Assembly (NCBI GenBank): GCA_964393865.1 | Contig: CAYMUW010000012.1 | Coordinates: forward strand, 1 to 64,000 | DNA: 64,000 nucleotides | Reading direction: 5' to 3' | Origin: Suilimivivens sp964393865 | GTDB taxonomy: Bacteria; Bacillota; Clostridia; Lachnospirales; Lachnospiraceae | Part shown: positions 34,115 through 43,569 of the stretch, piece by piece | How the letters are laid out: each line of letters opens with the position of its first letter | Position numbering within the stretch: position 1 is the stretch's first letter | Made by a program: the position numbers and the translations under genes | Notes under the pieces: generated by a model | What the model was told of the DNA's origin: nothing | The model's database searches: none | The model's input: the letters and a program-made list of their open reading frames with translations, nothing else

Positions 34115-35368
34115 ATGGAATACATTCACAGTAAGAATATTTTTCTACTTATGCGAGATACTCTGAAGGTGATAGACCGGCGGCCAATGGATCATGGTTC
34201 AAGAGTGTCATATTATTTGTATAAGATGCTGGAATGCAGAGGCGGCTATGAAAAATTTGAGCTGGCGGATTTTGTATTTATGGCCTCCCTTCATGATATT
34301 GGGGCATACAGGACGGACAACTTGAAGGATTTGATTGGTTATGAATGCAGGGAGCCTATGCCTCATGCTACATATGGATATCTTGTATTTAAGCATCTGT
34401 CACCCCTGCGGGAACTGGCCAAAGTCATTCTTTATCATCATACGGATTATTTGCAGCTTGAAAAGATAAGCTATGAGTATAAGGATATTGCGGCTTTTTT
34501 AAGTCTGGCGGAGAAGGTTGATATCTTCTCGGGTGCAATGAAGGAAGCCTTCGATATGAGTTTGTTTCATAAGCAATCCGGCACGGTAGTCAGCCCGGAG
34601 GCGATAGAGCTTTTTGAAAAGGCAATACAGACTTACGATATATTAAATAAGGTCAACAGCGGTGATTACAAGGCGGAGCTGTATGATATCATCGATTATA
34701 TGATATTTAATAATGAGGACAAAAAGAAATGCCTGGAAATGCTGATGTATTGTCAGGGATTTAGAAGTGAGAAATCGGTGGTTGATACAGTGACCTGTAT
34801 TTGCATTTCCGAAATTCTCGGGCAGAAGATGCGTTTATCGGAATTGGAACTGGAACAGCTGTATTACGGCAGTCTCCTCCATGATATCGGTATGTTGGCA
34901 ATCCCCCGGGAGATTATTGAAGCGCCGAGAAAGCTGACGCCGGATGAATATGACAAGGTGAAAATGCATGTGCATCTGGGAGAAAAAATGTTGAATAACC
35001 GCATGGCGGAGGAAGTGGTGAAAATCGTGGCGGCGCATCATGAGCGCTGTGACGGCAGCGGCTATCCTAGAGGGCTTCGCGGGATTCAGATGAACCATAC
35101 GCAGGAAATCTTACAGCTGGCAGATACGGTTACGGCTCTTCTGGGACAGAGAGCCTACAGAGCTTCTTATGAGAAGGAGGACGTGATCTCCCTAATCAGC
35201 ACGGAGGCGGCCGCAGGCAAATATAACAAAACAGTTGTTAAAATCTTTTTGAATGCCTATGATGAGATCATGGCAAAAGTAAAAAAGCGTTCCGATGAAA
35301 TTATGGTTACATACAGAAAGCTAAATCTGCAGTATAAGCAGGTATCAGGAAGACTGAAGGAAGAGTAA
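34115..35368 (+). CDS. HD-GYP-type protein, probable cyclic-di-GMP phosphodiesterase
   Basis: 417 residues with two HD-like halves. The N-terminal half has MASLHDIGAYR and ILYHHTDY. The C-terminal half has the complete set SLLHDIGMLAIP, AAHHERCDGSGYPRGL and QLADTVTAL, so the HD and GYP motifs are intact. No transmembrane segment. It likely cuts cyclic-di-GMP, opposite to the two GGDEF proteins nearby. ATG 34115 follows GGTGGGG at short distance; GTG 34106 is an alternative start. Confidence 0.88.
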   Translation: MEYIHSKNIFLLMRDTLKVIDRRPMDHGSRVSYYLYKMLECRGGYEKFELADFVFMASLHDIGAYRTDNLKDLIGYECREPMPHATYGYLVFKHLSPLRELAKVILYHHTDYLQLEKISYEYKDIAAFLSLAEKVDIFSGAMKEAFDMSLFHKQSGTVVSPEAIELFEKAIQTYDILNKVNSGDYKAELYDIIDYMIFNNEDKKKCLEMLMYCQGFRSEKSVVDTVTCICISEILGQKMRLSELELEQLYYGSLLHDIGMLAIPREIIEAPRKLTPDEYDKVKMHVHLGEKMLNNRMAEEVVKIVAAHHERCDGSGYPRGLRGIQMNHTQEILQLADTVTALLGQRAYRASYEKEDVISLISTEAAAGKYNKTVVKIFLNAYDEIMAKVKKRSDEIMVTYRKLNLQYKQVSGRLKEE

Positions 35369-35392
35369 ATTTCTAACAAAAGGAAGAGAACA

Positions 35393-36127
35393 ATGGGAAG
35401 ATTATTTAATTTGGACAGTCCGTTAATGAGCGGCTTAAGTAAGATGGCGGACTTGATTTGGCTGAACATTTTAGCATTTATCTGCTGTATACCGATCTTT
35501 ACGATCGGTGCAACGTTGACCGCCCTGAATTATGTGGCGCTTAAGATTGTGAGAAATGAAGAGGGTTACGTTACTAAGTCATTTTTTAAATCCTTTAAGC
35601 AGAATTTTAAACAGGCCACGATCATTTGGCTGATTATGCTGTTGGTGGTGGTTATTATTGTGGTAGATATTTTGATATTCAGCTATTCCAATATAGTATT
35701 TCCCTCATGGATCAAGGTGGCGTTGATTGCAATCGGAATATTGGCGTTTTTTGCCACAATGCATGTATTTCCTGTATTGGCAAGATTTGAGAATACCATT
35801 GCAAATACCTTTAAAAATTCCTTTTATATTGGAATTTTAAGTCTGCCCAAAACAATTGTGATGATGGTTTGCTGGATTATTCCTGTAGTGATTTCCATTT
35901 ATTTTCTGCAGGCATTTCCTATTGTCATTGCTTTTGGAATTTCAGGACCGGTATTTATAAGTGCGCTGCTTTATAATAAAACCTTCAAGCGTTTTGAGCC
36001 TGAAGAGGAGGCTGAGGGTGACAGGGAATGGACTGTTCCTGTAGATGATGAGCAGGAACCCGAAGAGCAGAATGAGAAGGAAGCTTCGGAGCAGAAGGAA
36101 CAGAAACCTGAAGAGCAGAATGAATAA
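35393..36127 (+). CDS. YesL/DUF624 membrane protein with acidic tail
   Basis: 244 residues. About five membrane helices (LIWLNILAFICCIPIFTIG and onward) and the starting MGRLFNLDSPLMSGLSKMAD are standard for DUF624 proteins, often found near carbohydrate ABC genes. The last 50 residues are a charged, low-complexity tail built from repeats of Pro-Glu-Glu-Gln-Asn-Glu. Function is unknown; a link to sugar uptake is only contextual. Confidence 0.85.
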   Translation: MGRLFNLDSPLMSGLSKMADLIWLNILAFICCIPIFTIGATLTALNYVALKIVRNEEGYVTKSFFKSFKQNFKQATIIWLIMLLVVVIIVVDILIFSYSNIVFPSWIKVALIAIGILAFFATMHVFPVLARFENTIANTFKNSFYIGILSLPKTIVMMVCWIIPVVISIYFLQAFPIVIAFGISGPVFISALLYNKTFKRFEPEEEAEGDREWTVPVDDEQEPEEQNEKEASEQKEQKPEEQNE

Positions 36128-36239
36128 AATTGGAAGAGAAGGATAAACAGGAGCTTAGGAAAGGGAGGTTCCGGAGCGGAACGGGAAAGAGGAGTAAGTG
36201 ACAGAGACTGGTTAGGTTGCATAATACGGAGAGTTGGGG

Positions 36240-37712
36240 ATGAAAGCAAATGTTAAAGCGGTAATTTTACGTTGGGTGTTTCCGCTGATAGGGGTGCTGT
36301 TGTTGGCACTGTTTATTTTTTTAGGTGCTACCGGTAAAGAAAAGAAAAATGCGGAAGAAGTTATTGAGAATGAGATATTTCATGTGGTAGAAAAGCATGC
36401 CGCTATGATCAGGACTGAGCTTTTGGATATTCAAAACGCAGGGGAACTTATTTTATCGCTTATTGAGAGGGAAAATGCAACAACACCGAAGAGTTTATCA
36501 CGGTATTTACAGGCTGTTATCGACAAGACAGAAGCGAATGCCGCGGTTTATGTTGCCGGGAATGGCTTGGCGGTTAATCAGGATGGGGAAAAGGTTAAGC
36601 TGACAGACAGAAGCTGGTTTCAGGAAGACCTTTTAGAGGCAGATGAACCCCTGTATCTTTTGCTGGGTGAGGATGAAACAGAGGCGGAAGAGGCCATTTT
36701 GATTATGGTTCCCGGTTCGGATGGTGCAGGTGCGGTATACATATGGTATTCGGTAGAAAATTTAAAAAATCTGATGGTTATGAATGAGGATTTCGACCGT
36801 CCCGTCATCGGGATGCTGCTGGATGCGGATGGAAATATCCTTGTACGTACCGGTATTACCAGTGACTTTACGACGGAGATGAACCTGTGGGCCAATCTGA
36901 ATGAAGCAGGAGATGAAGTTGCTGCTGCTAAAGCAGAAATCCAAAACGGAAGCTCAGGGGCATTAAGGGCATCAGCGGACAATGAAAGCCGCACTCTGGT
37001 TTATGTACCTTTATCCATTGGAGAATGGCAGCTTATGGCAGGTCTGGATCAGGCGTATGTTGACCGGAGAGAAAAGAACTTGTGGGGAAACACAAGCAAG
37101 GTACTTGGTTTGGTGCTTACAGGCGTAGTGATATTTGCGATTTTCTTTGTAATCACTAACATTTCCGGCAGAATGAAAAACGAGAAAAACAGTCAGGCAT
37201 TGAAGGAAAAGGCTGATACGGACTTACTTACAGGTCTTAACAATAAGCTTGCCACGGAGCGCAAGATCAAGGAGTATATGGAAGAAGCGCCCGATTCACT
37301 GGCGATGATGTTTTTGCTTGACATAGACAATTTTAAAAAGATTAACGATACCATGGGGCATGCCTTTGGAGATGAGGTATTAAGAACACTTGGAAAGAAA
37401 ATAAGCGCCAACTTCCGTGTGACTGATATTATCGGGAGAACGGGAGGCGATGAGTTCACCATTTTCTTAAAGGCGCTTAAGAATGATTCCAATACCCTGA
37501 ATGAGGCAAATAAGCTGATAAACTTTTTCCAGCATTTTCAGGTTGGAGAGTATGTGAAATACTCTGCTACGGCAAGTATCGGAGCGGCGGTTTTTCCGGC
37601 AGACGGAAAGGACTTTGAAACACTATATAAGGCAGCGGATCAGGCTCTCTATAAGGCTAAGAAACGGGGCAAAAACCAATTGGCATTTTATGATGACAGA
37701 GACAGGAAATAA
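36240..37712 (+). CDS. Membrane diguanylate cyclase with extracellular sensor domain
   Basis: 490 residues. An N-terminal helix (WVFPLIGVLLLALFIFLGAT) and a second near residues 295-315 (VLGLVLTGVVIFAIFFVI) bracket a dCache-like sensor outside the cell. The C-terminal GGDEF domain has RTGGDEFTIF intact and an inhibitory RxxD site (RVTD) five residues earlier. It should make cyclic-di-GMP in response to an unknown outside ligand, with product feedback. The ATG at 36240 has GGAGAG upstream; a TTG at 36234 is also open. Confidence 0.93.
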   Translation: MKANVKAVILRWVFPLIGVLLLALFIFLGATGKEKKNAEEVIENEIFHVVEKHAAMIRTELLDIQNAGELILSLIERENATTPKSLSRYLQAVIDKTEANAAVYVAGNGLAVNQDGEKVKLTDRSWFQEDLLEADEPLYLLLGEDETEAEEAILIMVPGSDGAGAVYIWYSVENLKNLMVMNEDFDRPVIGMLLDADGNILVRTGITSDFTTEMNLWANLNEAGDEVAAAKAEIQNGSSGALRASADNESRTLVYVPLSIGEWQLMAGLDQAYVDRREKNLWGNTSKVLGLVLTGVVIFAIFFVITNISGRMKNEKNSQALKEKADTDLLTGLNNKLATERKIKEYMEEAPDSLAMMFLLDIDNFKKINDTMGHAFGDEVLRTLGKKISANFRVTDIIGRTGGDEFTIFLKALKNDSNTLNEANKLINFFQHFQVGEYVKYSATASIGAAVFPADGKDFETLYKAADQALYKAKKRGKNQLAFYDDRDRK

Positions 37713-37909
37713 ATATACAAAGTGTCCAGAGGTTTAAGGGTTTTATTGGTCAAGTTGTCTAAGAAAAATAAAAAAATGAATCTTTATAAGCATTTTTTAC
37801 AACGGAGAATAAAATCTTTGTTGAATAGTTGCATAGTCAAAGACACTATTCTCATGTATACTAAACACAGACTTGATCGTGTATCAAATATTTTAAGGAG
37901 GCAAATGAA

Positions 37910-39019
37910 ATGGCAAGTTTATCTTTAAAAAATATCTGCAAGGTATATCCTAACGGATTTGAAGCAGTAAAGAATTTCAATCTTGAAATTCAGGATCAGG
38001 AGTTTATCATCTTCGTAGGTCCTTCCGGATGTGGTAAGTCTACAACCCTTCGTATGATCGCAGGTCTGGAGGATATTTCTTCCGGTGAATTGATGATTGG
38101 CGATAGAGTAGTTAATGATGTAGAACCTAAGGACAGAGATATCGCGATGGTATTCCAGAACTACGCTCTGTATCCTCATATGTCAGTATATGATAACATG
38201 GCTTTCGGTCTTAAGTTAAGAAAAGTACCGAAGGATGAAATTGATAAGATGGTTAAGGAAGCAGCTAAGATCCTTGATCTGACAGCTCTTCTTGATCGTA
38301 AGCCCAAGGCTTTGTCAGGTGGTCAGAGACAGCGTGTTGCTATGGGTCGTGCAATCGTTCGTAATCCTAAGGTATTCCTTATGGATGAGCCTCTTTCAAA
38401 CTTGGATGCTAAGCTCCGTGTACAGATGCGTGTTGAGATTTCCAAGCTGCATCAGAGACTGGGTACAACCATCATCTATGTAACACATGACCAGACAGAG
38501 GCTATGACATTAGGTGACAGAATCGTTGTTATGAAGGACGGTGTTATTCAGCAGGTAGATACACCTCAGAACCTGTATGAGAAGCCCTGCAACCTGTTCG
38601 TAGCAGGATTCATGGGATCACCTCAGATGAACTTCCTTGATGCAGTTGTTGAAGTAAGCGGTGAGACAGCAAGCCTGAAGATTGCCGGAAACAGCATTCC
38701 TCTTCCTCCTGCTAAGTCCAAGAAGCTTATTGATGGCGGTTACGACGGAAAGACAGTTACATTCGGTATTCGTCCTGAAGATGTATATGATTCAGAAATG
38801 TTTATCGAGACATCCAAGTGTGTATTCGAGTCAACCATTAAGGTTTACGAATTACTTGGTGCAGAAGTTTACTTATACTTTGATCTGGCTGAGTTCCCGA
38901 TTACAGCAAGAGTTGACTCTCGTACAACAGCAAGACCTGGCGATACAGTTAAGTTTGCATTTGATGTTGAGAAGATTCACGTATTTGATAAGGAAACAGA
39001 GCAGACTATTACAAACTAG
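37910..39019 (+). CDS. ugpC: Orphan carbohydrate ABC transporter ATPase (MsmK/UgpC type)
   Basis: 369 residues. Walker A GPSGCGKST, Q-loop FQNYALYPH, signature LSGGQRQR, Walker B VFLMDEPLSNLD and the C-terminal OB-like regulatory part are complete. No permease genes accompany it, and it has its own -10 (TATACT 37857-37862), AAGGAGG site and terminator. Its codons are strongly biased (GGT, AAG, CTT), as in highly expressed genes. MsmK-type ATPases are known to serve several sugar importers, and that is the likely role. It differs from the second ATPase at 49761. Confidence 0.93.
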   Translation: MASLSLKNICKVYPNGFEAVKNFNLEIQDQEFIIFVGPSGCGKSTTLRMIAGLEDISSGELMIGDRVVNDVEPKDRDIAMVFQNYALYPHMSVYDNMAFGLKLRKVPKDEIDKMVKEAAKILDLTALLDRKPKALSGGQRQRVAMGRAIVRNPKVFLMDEPLSNLDAKLRVQMRVEISKLHQRLGTTIIYVTHDQTEAMTLGDRIVVMKDGVIQQVDTPQNLYEKPCNLFVAGFMGSPQMNFLDAVVEVSGETASLKIAGNSIPLPPAKSKKLIDGGYDGKTVTFGIRPEDVYDSEMFIETSKCVFESTIKVYELLGAEVYLYFDLAEFPITARVDSRTTARPGDTVKFAFDVEKIHVFDKETEQTITN

Positions 39020-39034
39020 TTTAAAGATTGATGA

Positions 39035-39059
39035 GGGGATGCGGATGCATCCCCTTTTT
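39035..39059 (+). terminator. Terminator after the orphan ABC ATPase
   Basis: GGGGATGC, loop GGAT, GCATCCCC and TTTTT form a textbook intrinsic terminator 16 bases after the stop. Confidence 0.9.
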
Positions 39060-39060
39060 G

Positions 39061-39230
39061 ATTCATAGGAAAGACCTTGATGCAATAATGTGTGAAAGTA
39101 ATTACCTTTCCTATGAAATAAAAAGCACTCCGTGCAGGATGCGCACGCCAAATCAGCGGTGGATGTTGCTGATGCAACGCTTTGGTGGCGCGAGAGTTCG
39201 CAAACGAACTCTTTGATTTGTAATAGGAAA
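39061..39230 (+). ncRNA. Structured intergenic sequence, possible small RNA
   Basis: Between the terminator and the next promoter lie nested inverted repeats: TTCATAGGAAAG (39062-39073) with CTTTCCTATGAA (39106-39117), a foldback around GTTGC-TGAT-GCAAC enclosed by CGCCAAA/TTTGGTG, and AGAGTTCG-CAAA-CGAACTCT (39193-39212) followed by TTGATTT. No reading frame of note is present. It may be a small RNA, a regulatory leader or a repeat element; direction is unproven. Confidence 0.35.
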
Positions 39231-39257
39231 AAACATGCATAAGAATAAATTTTTTGG

Positions 39258-39263
39258 TATAAT
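39258..39263 (+). promoter_or_regulatory. Extended -10 promoter of the CdaR-like regulator
   Basis: TATAAT preceded by TGG gives an extended -10; the -35 is poor. The start codon lies 29 bases downstream behind GAAAGGACGTG. Confidence 0.55.
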
Positions 39264-39292
39264 ATTCGTGTACTTCGAAAGGACGTGAAAGA

Positions 39293-40378
39293 ATGATATC
39301 TACGCAGGTTTTGACAAATTGTATTGAAGATCTACGAGCTATAACCAGGGTTAATTTGGCTGTTTTTGATTTGGACGGTGCAGAAGTGGCATCTACCTTT
39401 GAATGCAAAGAGCTTTCGGGTGGACTTGTTAAAGCTTTTGCTGAGTCACCGGCAGACAGCCAGGTAATCGGCACCGATCATCTGCTGAAAATCGTAGATG
39501 AGGGGGAGTTTGTATATATTTTAGTTGCAAGAGGCTCCGGTGATGATGCATATATGGTAGGCAGAATTGCGGCCAGCCAGATACAGCAGCTGTTGACTGC
39601 ATATAAGGAACGCTTCGACCGCAATAATTTCTTCCAAAATCTGCTGATGGATAATCTTTTGCTGGTAGATGTATATAATCGTGCCAAAAAGCTGCATCTG
39701 GAAGTTATGGTTCCAAGAGTGGTTTATATAATAGAAACACAGTCTGAGAAGGACAGTACCGCAGCGGAACTGTTAAAGAGCATGTTCTCATCTCAGTCAG
39801 GTGATTTTGTTACGGCGGTGGATGAAAATAACGTTATTCTGATTAAGTCACTGAATCCTGATGACGGGAATGAGCAGATGGAACAGACTGCACAGACCAT
39901 TGTTGATATGATGAGTACGGAAGCTATGCTGAATGTAAGGGTTGCTTATGGAACGATTGTTCAGGAACTGAAGGATGTGTCTAAGTCTTACAAGGAAGCC
40001 ATGATGGCGCTTGATGTGGGAAAGATTTTTTATGTGGAAAAGAAGGTCAATGCATATGGCAGCCTGGGCATCGGACGACTGATTTATCAGCTCCCGGTTA
40101 ATCTCTGCCGGATTTTTATCAGTGAGATATTTGGGGACAATGATCCCGGTGAATTCGATGAGGAAATTGTCACTACCGTAAATAAATTCTTTGACAATAA
40201 CCTGAATGTGTCGGAGACCTCGAGACAGCTTTTTGTTCACAGAAATACACTGGTATATCGAATTGAGAAGCTGGAAAAGAGTACCGGACTTGATGTTCGT
40301 ACCTTTGATGACGCATTAACCTTTAAGATTGCCATGATGGTATATAATTATATGAAATATTTGGATCATAACAATTAA
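39293..40378 (+). CDS. CdaR/PucR-type transcription regulator
   Basis: 361 residues. The C-terminal segment TSRQLFVHRNTLVYRIEK with the following TGLDVRTFDDALTFKIA is the HTH_30 domain of PucR/CdaR regulators. The N-terminal 120 residues look like a small-molecule sensor (NLAVFDLDGAEVAS). CdaR proteins respond to sugar diacids, but ligand and targets are unknown here. Its place after the ABC ATPase suggests carbohydrate control. Confidence 0.85.
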   Translation: MISTQVLTNCIEDLRAITRVNLAVFDLDGAEVASTFECKELSGGLVKAFAESPADSQVIGTDHLLKIVDEGEFVYILVARGSGDDAYMVGRIAASQIQQLLTAYKERFDRNNFFQNLLMDNLLLVDVYNRAKKLHLEVMVPRVVYIIETQSEKDSTAAELLKSMFSSQSGDFVTAVDENNVILIKSLNPDDGNEQMEQTAQTIVDMMSTEAMLNVRVAYGTIVQELKDVSKSYKEAMMALDVGKIFYVEKKVNAYGSLGIGRLIYQLPVNLCRIFISEIFGDNDPGEFDEEIVTTVNKFFDNNLNVSETSRQLFVHRNTLVYRIEKLEKSTGLDVRTFDDALTFKIAMMVYNYMKYLDHNN

Positions 40379-40454
40379 GCATTGTTTTTGCATTGTTTAA
40401 AGTACTAAGCAGCCTTATTCCCGAATACAATAGAATTGTCAGGGGGGAATCAGG

Positions 40455-41249
40455 TTGCTTTTGTATGAGAAGAAAATTTTGTATTTGACACTGTATCGGA
40501 GCGGGAACAGGGAATGCGGAGGCGGCTTTGTCAAATTTATTGAGAAAGCAGGCGGGCTTCGTATGGATATACAGATAAAAAAAGATTGCTGCAGAGAGGA
40601 AGGAAGATATCTTCTCTGTTTTCTTGCCGGGGAAAATCTGCTGTCTTTAGGGGAATTATCGGTACAAGCCGGTGGGATTAGTGCCAGCCGCTACTTTAAA
40701 ACGGATGAGGAGAAAGTATATATTCAGGGAAGGGCTTACGAGAAAAAGGACATTTACGGAGTGAAGATTGAAGTCAGTGAGGAATGCTGTCTTGCCGGTT
40801 ATTGGAAGAAAAAATCGGAACCAAAGCAGGAGGAGCGGCCTTTGGTAACGGCGGCTGAAATGGAGGAGGAGAAATTCACTGAGATATGCACCTTTGATAA
40901 TAAATGGGAACAGCTTTTGCATGATTATCCTCAGATACATCCCTTTGGGGATGAAAGAACCTTTATTTCCATTGAGCCCCGGGATTTTATTGTTCTTAGC
41001 GCTTCTTATCAGAAGCTTGTCAATAACAGCTTTTTGCTGCACGGGTTTTACAATTACCGTTATTTGATCTTAGGGCCTGACAGGGAATTGGGGGACGATA
41101 GCGGGGAATGCTTTTATCTGGGAGTTCCCGGTACCTTTTTTGAGAGGGAGAAGATGGTAGCGGTGATGTTTGGTTTTGAGGGATTTGAGTGTGACGGGCC
41201 TGTAGAGGTAGGGAGATTTGGATATTATTTGCGAAGAGTTGAGCTGTAG
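40455..41249 (+). CDS. DUF6128-like protein of unknown function
   Basis: 264 residues starting at TTG 40455, with AGGGGGG 7 bases upstream. The C-terminal half (LLHDYPQIHPFGDERTF, IEPRDFIVLSASYQKLVNNS, FLLHGFYNYRYLILG) resembles DUF6128 proteins known mainly from Lachnospiraceae. The N-terminal half is a beta-rich domain with several cysteines. There is no signal peptide or membrane segment. Function unknown. Confidence 0.7.
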   Translation: MLLYEKKILYLTLYRSGNRECGGGFVKFIEKAGGLRMDIQIKKDCCREEGRYLLCFLAGENLLSLGELSVQAGGISASRYFKTDEEKVYIQGRAYEKKDIYGVKIEVSEECCLAGYWKKKSEPKQEERPLVTAAEMEEEKFTEICTFDNKWEQLLHDYPQIHPFGDERTFISIEPRDFIVLSASYQKLVNNSFLLHGFYNYRYLILGPDRELGDDSGECFYLGVPGTFFEREKMVAVMFGFEGFECDGPVEVGRFGYYLRRVEL

Positions 41250-41251
41250 GC

Positions 41252-41280
41252 TTGCGATATGTTTTTCAAAAGGTTATAAT
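41252..41280 (+). promoter_or_regulatory. Promoter of the sensor-GGDEF gene
   Basis: TTGCGA (41252-41257), 17-base spacer and TATAAT (41275-41280), 31 bases before the ATG at 41312. Confidence 0.6.
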
Positions 41281-41311
41281 GTTGGCAAGGGGATAGGAAG
41301 GACTACACAGG

Positions 41312-43243
41312 ATGAAAATAGCGGTATTGATGGCTGGAATACGTTTTGACAGTCAGCGAAGAATTATTAATGGAATAATGGAAAAGGCTGTTTTGGACGG
41401 AACAGATATTTACATATTTACCTGTGACGCGTGGACATACTCTACATCCTATTACAACAAAGGCGAAGCGGCAATTTTAAAGCTGCCTGATTTTCAGGAT
41501 TACGACGGAATCATCCTGCATGGAGATACCATTAATGACAAGGATATCATGAAGTGTGTGGTCAGTGCTATTCAGCGTTCAGGCGTACCTTGTGTTAGTT
41601 TAAATCTTAGATTTGGCGGGATGCATTATATAGGCATGGAAAATGCCAATGGTATTACCAAGATTGTTAATCATCTAATTAAGGAGCATGGGGCAAGGAG
41701 ACTTGCATTTATTTCAGGGCCCAAGGAAAATGTGGATGCTACCGGGCGACTGAAGGCATTCAGGCAGGCCATGGCGGATAATGACATGACTGTCTACAAG
41801 GAGCGGATATATTATGGGGATTATCACCCGGAAAGCGGGAAGGATGCAATCGCCTATTTTAGTGAGTCCCAGCTGGAATTTCCGGATGCGGTGATAGCGG
41901 CCAACGATGAGATGGCGCTTGGCGCTTTTTATGAGCTTTTGCAGAGAGGCTATGAGGTTCCCGGGGATGTGCTTCTTACCGGCTATGACCATGCGTTTTC
42001 GGGAAAGCATCATTATCCGAAGATTACCAGCGTGAAACGCCCGGAGCTTGAGCTGGGCAGGCGTGCTTATGCGATGCTGATGGATTGCATAGATGGCAAA
42101 GAGCCTGAGGAAGAGGAACTTTTATGTACACCGGTGTTTACGGAAAGCTGCGGCTGTGAGGATAAGATTGGAGAGGACAGTACCAGTATCAGAAAGCGTT
42201 ATGTGAAAGAAAAGCTTCATGTTACCACCTATTCTGAAATTATTAAATCATCTTCGGCGGATTTCACCGGAGCAATGACTTATGAAAATATTTTGGACAA
42301 GATTCGTAAGTATGTGAAGATGATGGAGATTGAGGAATTTTATCTTTGCATGTGTGTCAGGGAGGAGTCCTTTGGGGGAGAAGTGATGTCCAGGATTAAC
42401 ACGGAGGGCAATATGCCGGACATTACCTCTTATTCTTCGGAAATCACGCTCCCGATTGTATACAGAAACGGAGTATTTTCCCAGCATGGCAGATTTAGTT
42501 CCAGAGAGCTTCTTCCTAAGGAATACACGGAGGGTAAAGAGGGAAGCTTTTATACAATCATTCCCGTACATTATCAGGAAAGATGTTACGGATACTGTGT
42601 TTTGGGCAACAGCAGATTGATGATGGACAGTGAATTGTTTCATATGTTTATCATGAATATTAATAATGCTCTTGAAAATATCAGAAAGCAAAATATGCTG
42701 AATTCCATGATAGAGTGTCTGAACAGAATGTGGGTGTATGATAAGCTGACCGGTATTTTTAACAGAGCCGGTTTCTTTAAATTTGCGCCTAATATTATTA
42801 ATGAGGCCAGACGAAAAGGGAATGACTTATTTGTATTTTTCCTGGATTTGGATGGACTTAAGTCCATAAACGACAAATACGGACATGACGAGGGGGATGC
42901 GTTCATTAAGGCAATGGCCAATGTGCTGAGCAAGGTTCACCGTCATGGGGAGCTTTTGATGCGTTACGGCGGTGATGAATTTGTGGTTCTCTCTCAGGGT
43001 TTTACTCATGAGGATGCCGAAAACTATATGGATCAGGTTAAGATTGGAATTGATCAATACAATGCATCATCCAATCACCCTTATATATTGGAGGCAAGTA
43101 TGGGCTACTCCATCATGGCTCCTGAAGAAAATCTGGATTTGGAAGCATTTATCGAGACGGCCGATCAGGAGATGTATAAGTCCAAAAATGAGAAGAAAAG
43201 AAAACGTGAAGCGGCAGAAAAAGAGGAGAAGAATAAGAATTAA
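41312..43243 (+). CDS. Cytoplasmic LacI-like sugar-sensor domain fused to a diguanylate cyclase
   Basis: 643 residues. Residues 1 to about 285 are a LacI/GalR-type periplasmic-binding fold without the DNA-binding headpiece (IAVLMAGIRFDSQRRIINGI, LAFISGPKENVDATGRLKAF, AVIAANDEMALGA, VLLTGYDHAF). A middle domain follows, and the C-terminal GGDEF domain reads MRYGGDEFVVLS with LDLDGLKSINDKYGHDEGD. The inhibitory site is altered (RHGE instead of RxxD). There is no membrane helix. It should tie an intracellular sugar-like ligand to cyclic-di-GMP synthesis. The tail is Lys/Glu rich. Confidence 0.9.
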   Translation: MKIAVLMAGIRFDSQRRIINGIMEKAVLDGTDIYIFTCDAWTYSTSYYNKGEAAILKLPDFQDYDGIILHGDTINDKDIMKCVVSAIQRSGVPCVSLNLRFGGMHYIGMENANGITKIVNHLIKEHGARRLAFISGPKENVDATGRLKAFRQAMADNDMTVYKERIYYGDYHPESGKDAIAYFSESQLEFPDAVIAANDEMALGAFYELLQRGYEVPGDVLLTGYDHAFSGKHHYPKITSVKRPELELGRRAYAMLMDCIDGKEPEEEELLCTPVFTESCGCEDKIGEDSTSIRKRYVKEKLHVTTYSEIIKSSSADFTGAMTYENILDKIRKYVKMMEIEEFYLCMCVREESFGGEVMSRINTEGNMPDITSYSSEITLPIVYRNGVFSQHGRFSSRELLPKEYTEGKEGSFYTIIPVHYQERCYGYCVLGNSRLMMDSELFHMFIMNINNALENIRKQNMLNSMIECLNRMWVYDKLTGIFNRAGFFKFAPNIINEARRKGNDLFVFFLDLDGLKSINDKYGHDEGDAFIKAMANVLSKVHRHGELLMRYGGDEFVVLSQGFTHEDAENYMDQVKIGIDQYNASSNHPYILEASMGYSIMAPEENLDLEAFIETADQEMYKSKNEKKRKREAAEKEEKNKN

Positions 43244-43245
43244 AC

Positions 43246-43492
43246 CCTGCTCTTCATCCTCAGGGAAACTGCCATGCGTTACCTGTACAGCCAGCTAAGA
43301 TCAGGCGCCCTTACGGCACATGGAAAATTCCGCTTAGTGCTGCTTTGTTCCCAACCTGACACGGTTCGCGGGTTTCCATTGCGTAAGACCCAATCGTCAA
43401 GCGCCGCTTATACAGGGCAGCCATGACAGCTTCCCTGAATACAAAGCTGCACGGTTTATCTTGAAATATGACAGCATATGCTGCGCACATCT
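43246..43492 (-). ncRNA. ffs: Signal recognition particle RNA (long, Alu-containing type)
   Basis: On the - strand the core GTGTCAGGTTGGGAACAAAG, followed by CAGCACTAAGCGG, is the conserved helix 8 tip that binds Ffh. About 100 bases on each side fold back on it, consistent with a Bacillus/Clostridium SRP RNA of roughly 250 nt with an Alu domain. A near-perfect promoter stands just upstream. The 3' end is set at the CCCTG/CAGGG hairpin near 43246; both ends are approximate. It fills the gap 43244-43569. Confidence 0.88.
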
Positions 43493-43498
43493 TCTTGT

Positions 43499-43527
43499 AG
43501 TATAGGGGCTTTTGAATGGTTTGTCAA
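43499..43527 (-). promoter_or_regulatory. Consensus promoter of the SRP RNA
   Basis: Read on the - strand: TTGACA (43527-43522), 17-base spacer, TATACT (43504-43499). Transcription would start close to 43492. Confidence 0.85.
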
Positions 43528-43569
43528 CCAAAAAGGCTGAACTGATCTATTGATATGGGAGGAAAGAAT

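Noticed and set aside
37722..37928. 68-codon + strand frame before the orphan ABC ATPase
   Set aside because: Covers the promoter and ribosome site of the ATPase gene, is Lys/Leu rich and has no family match.
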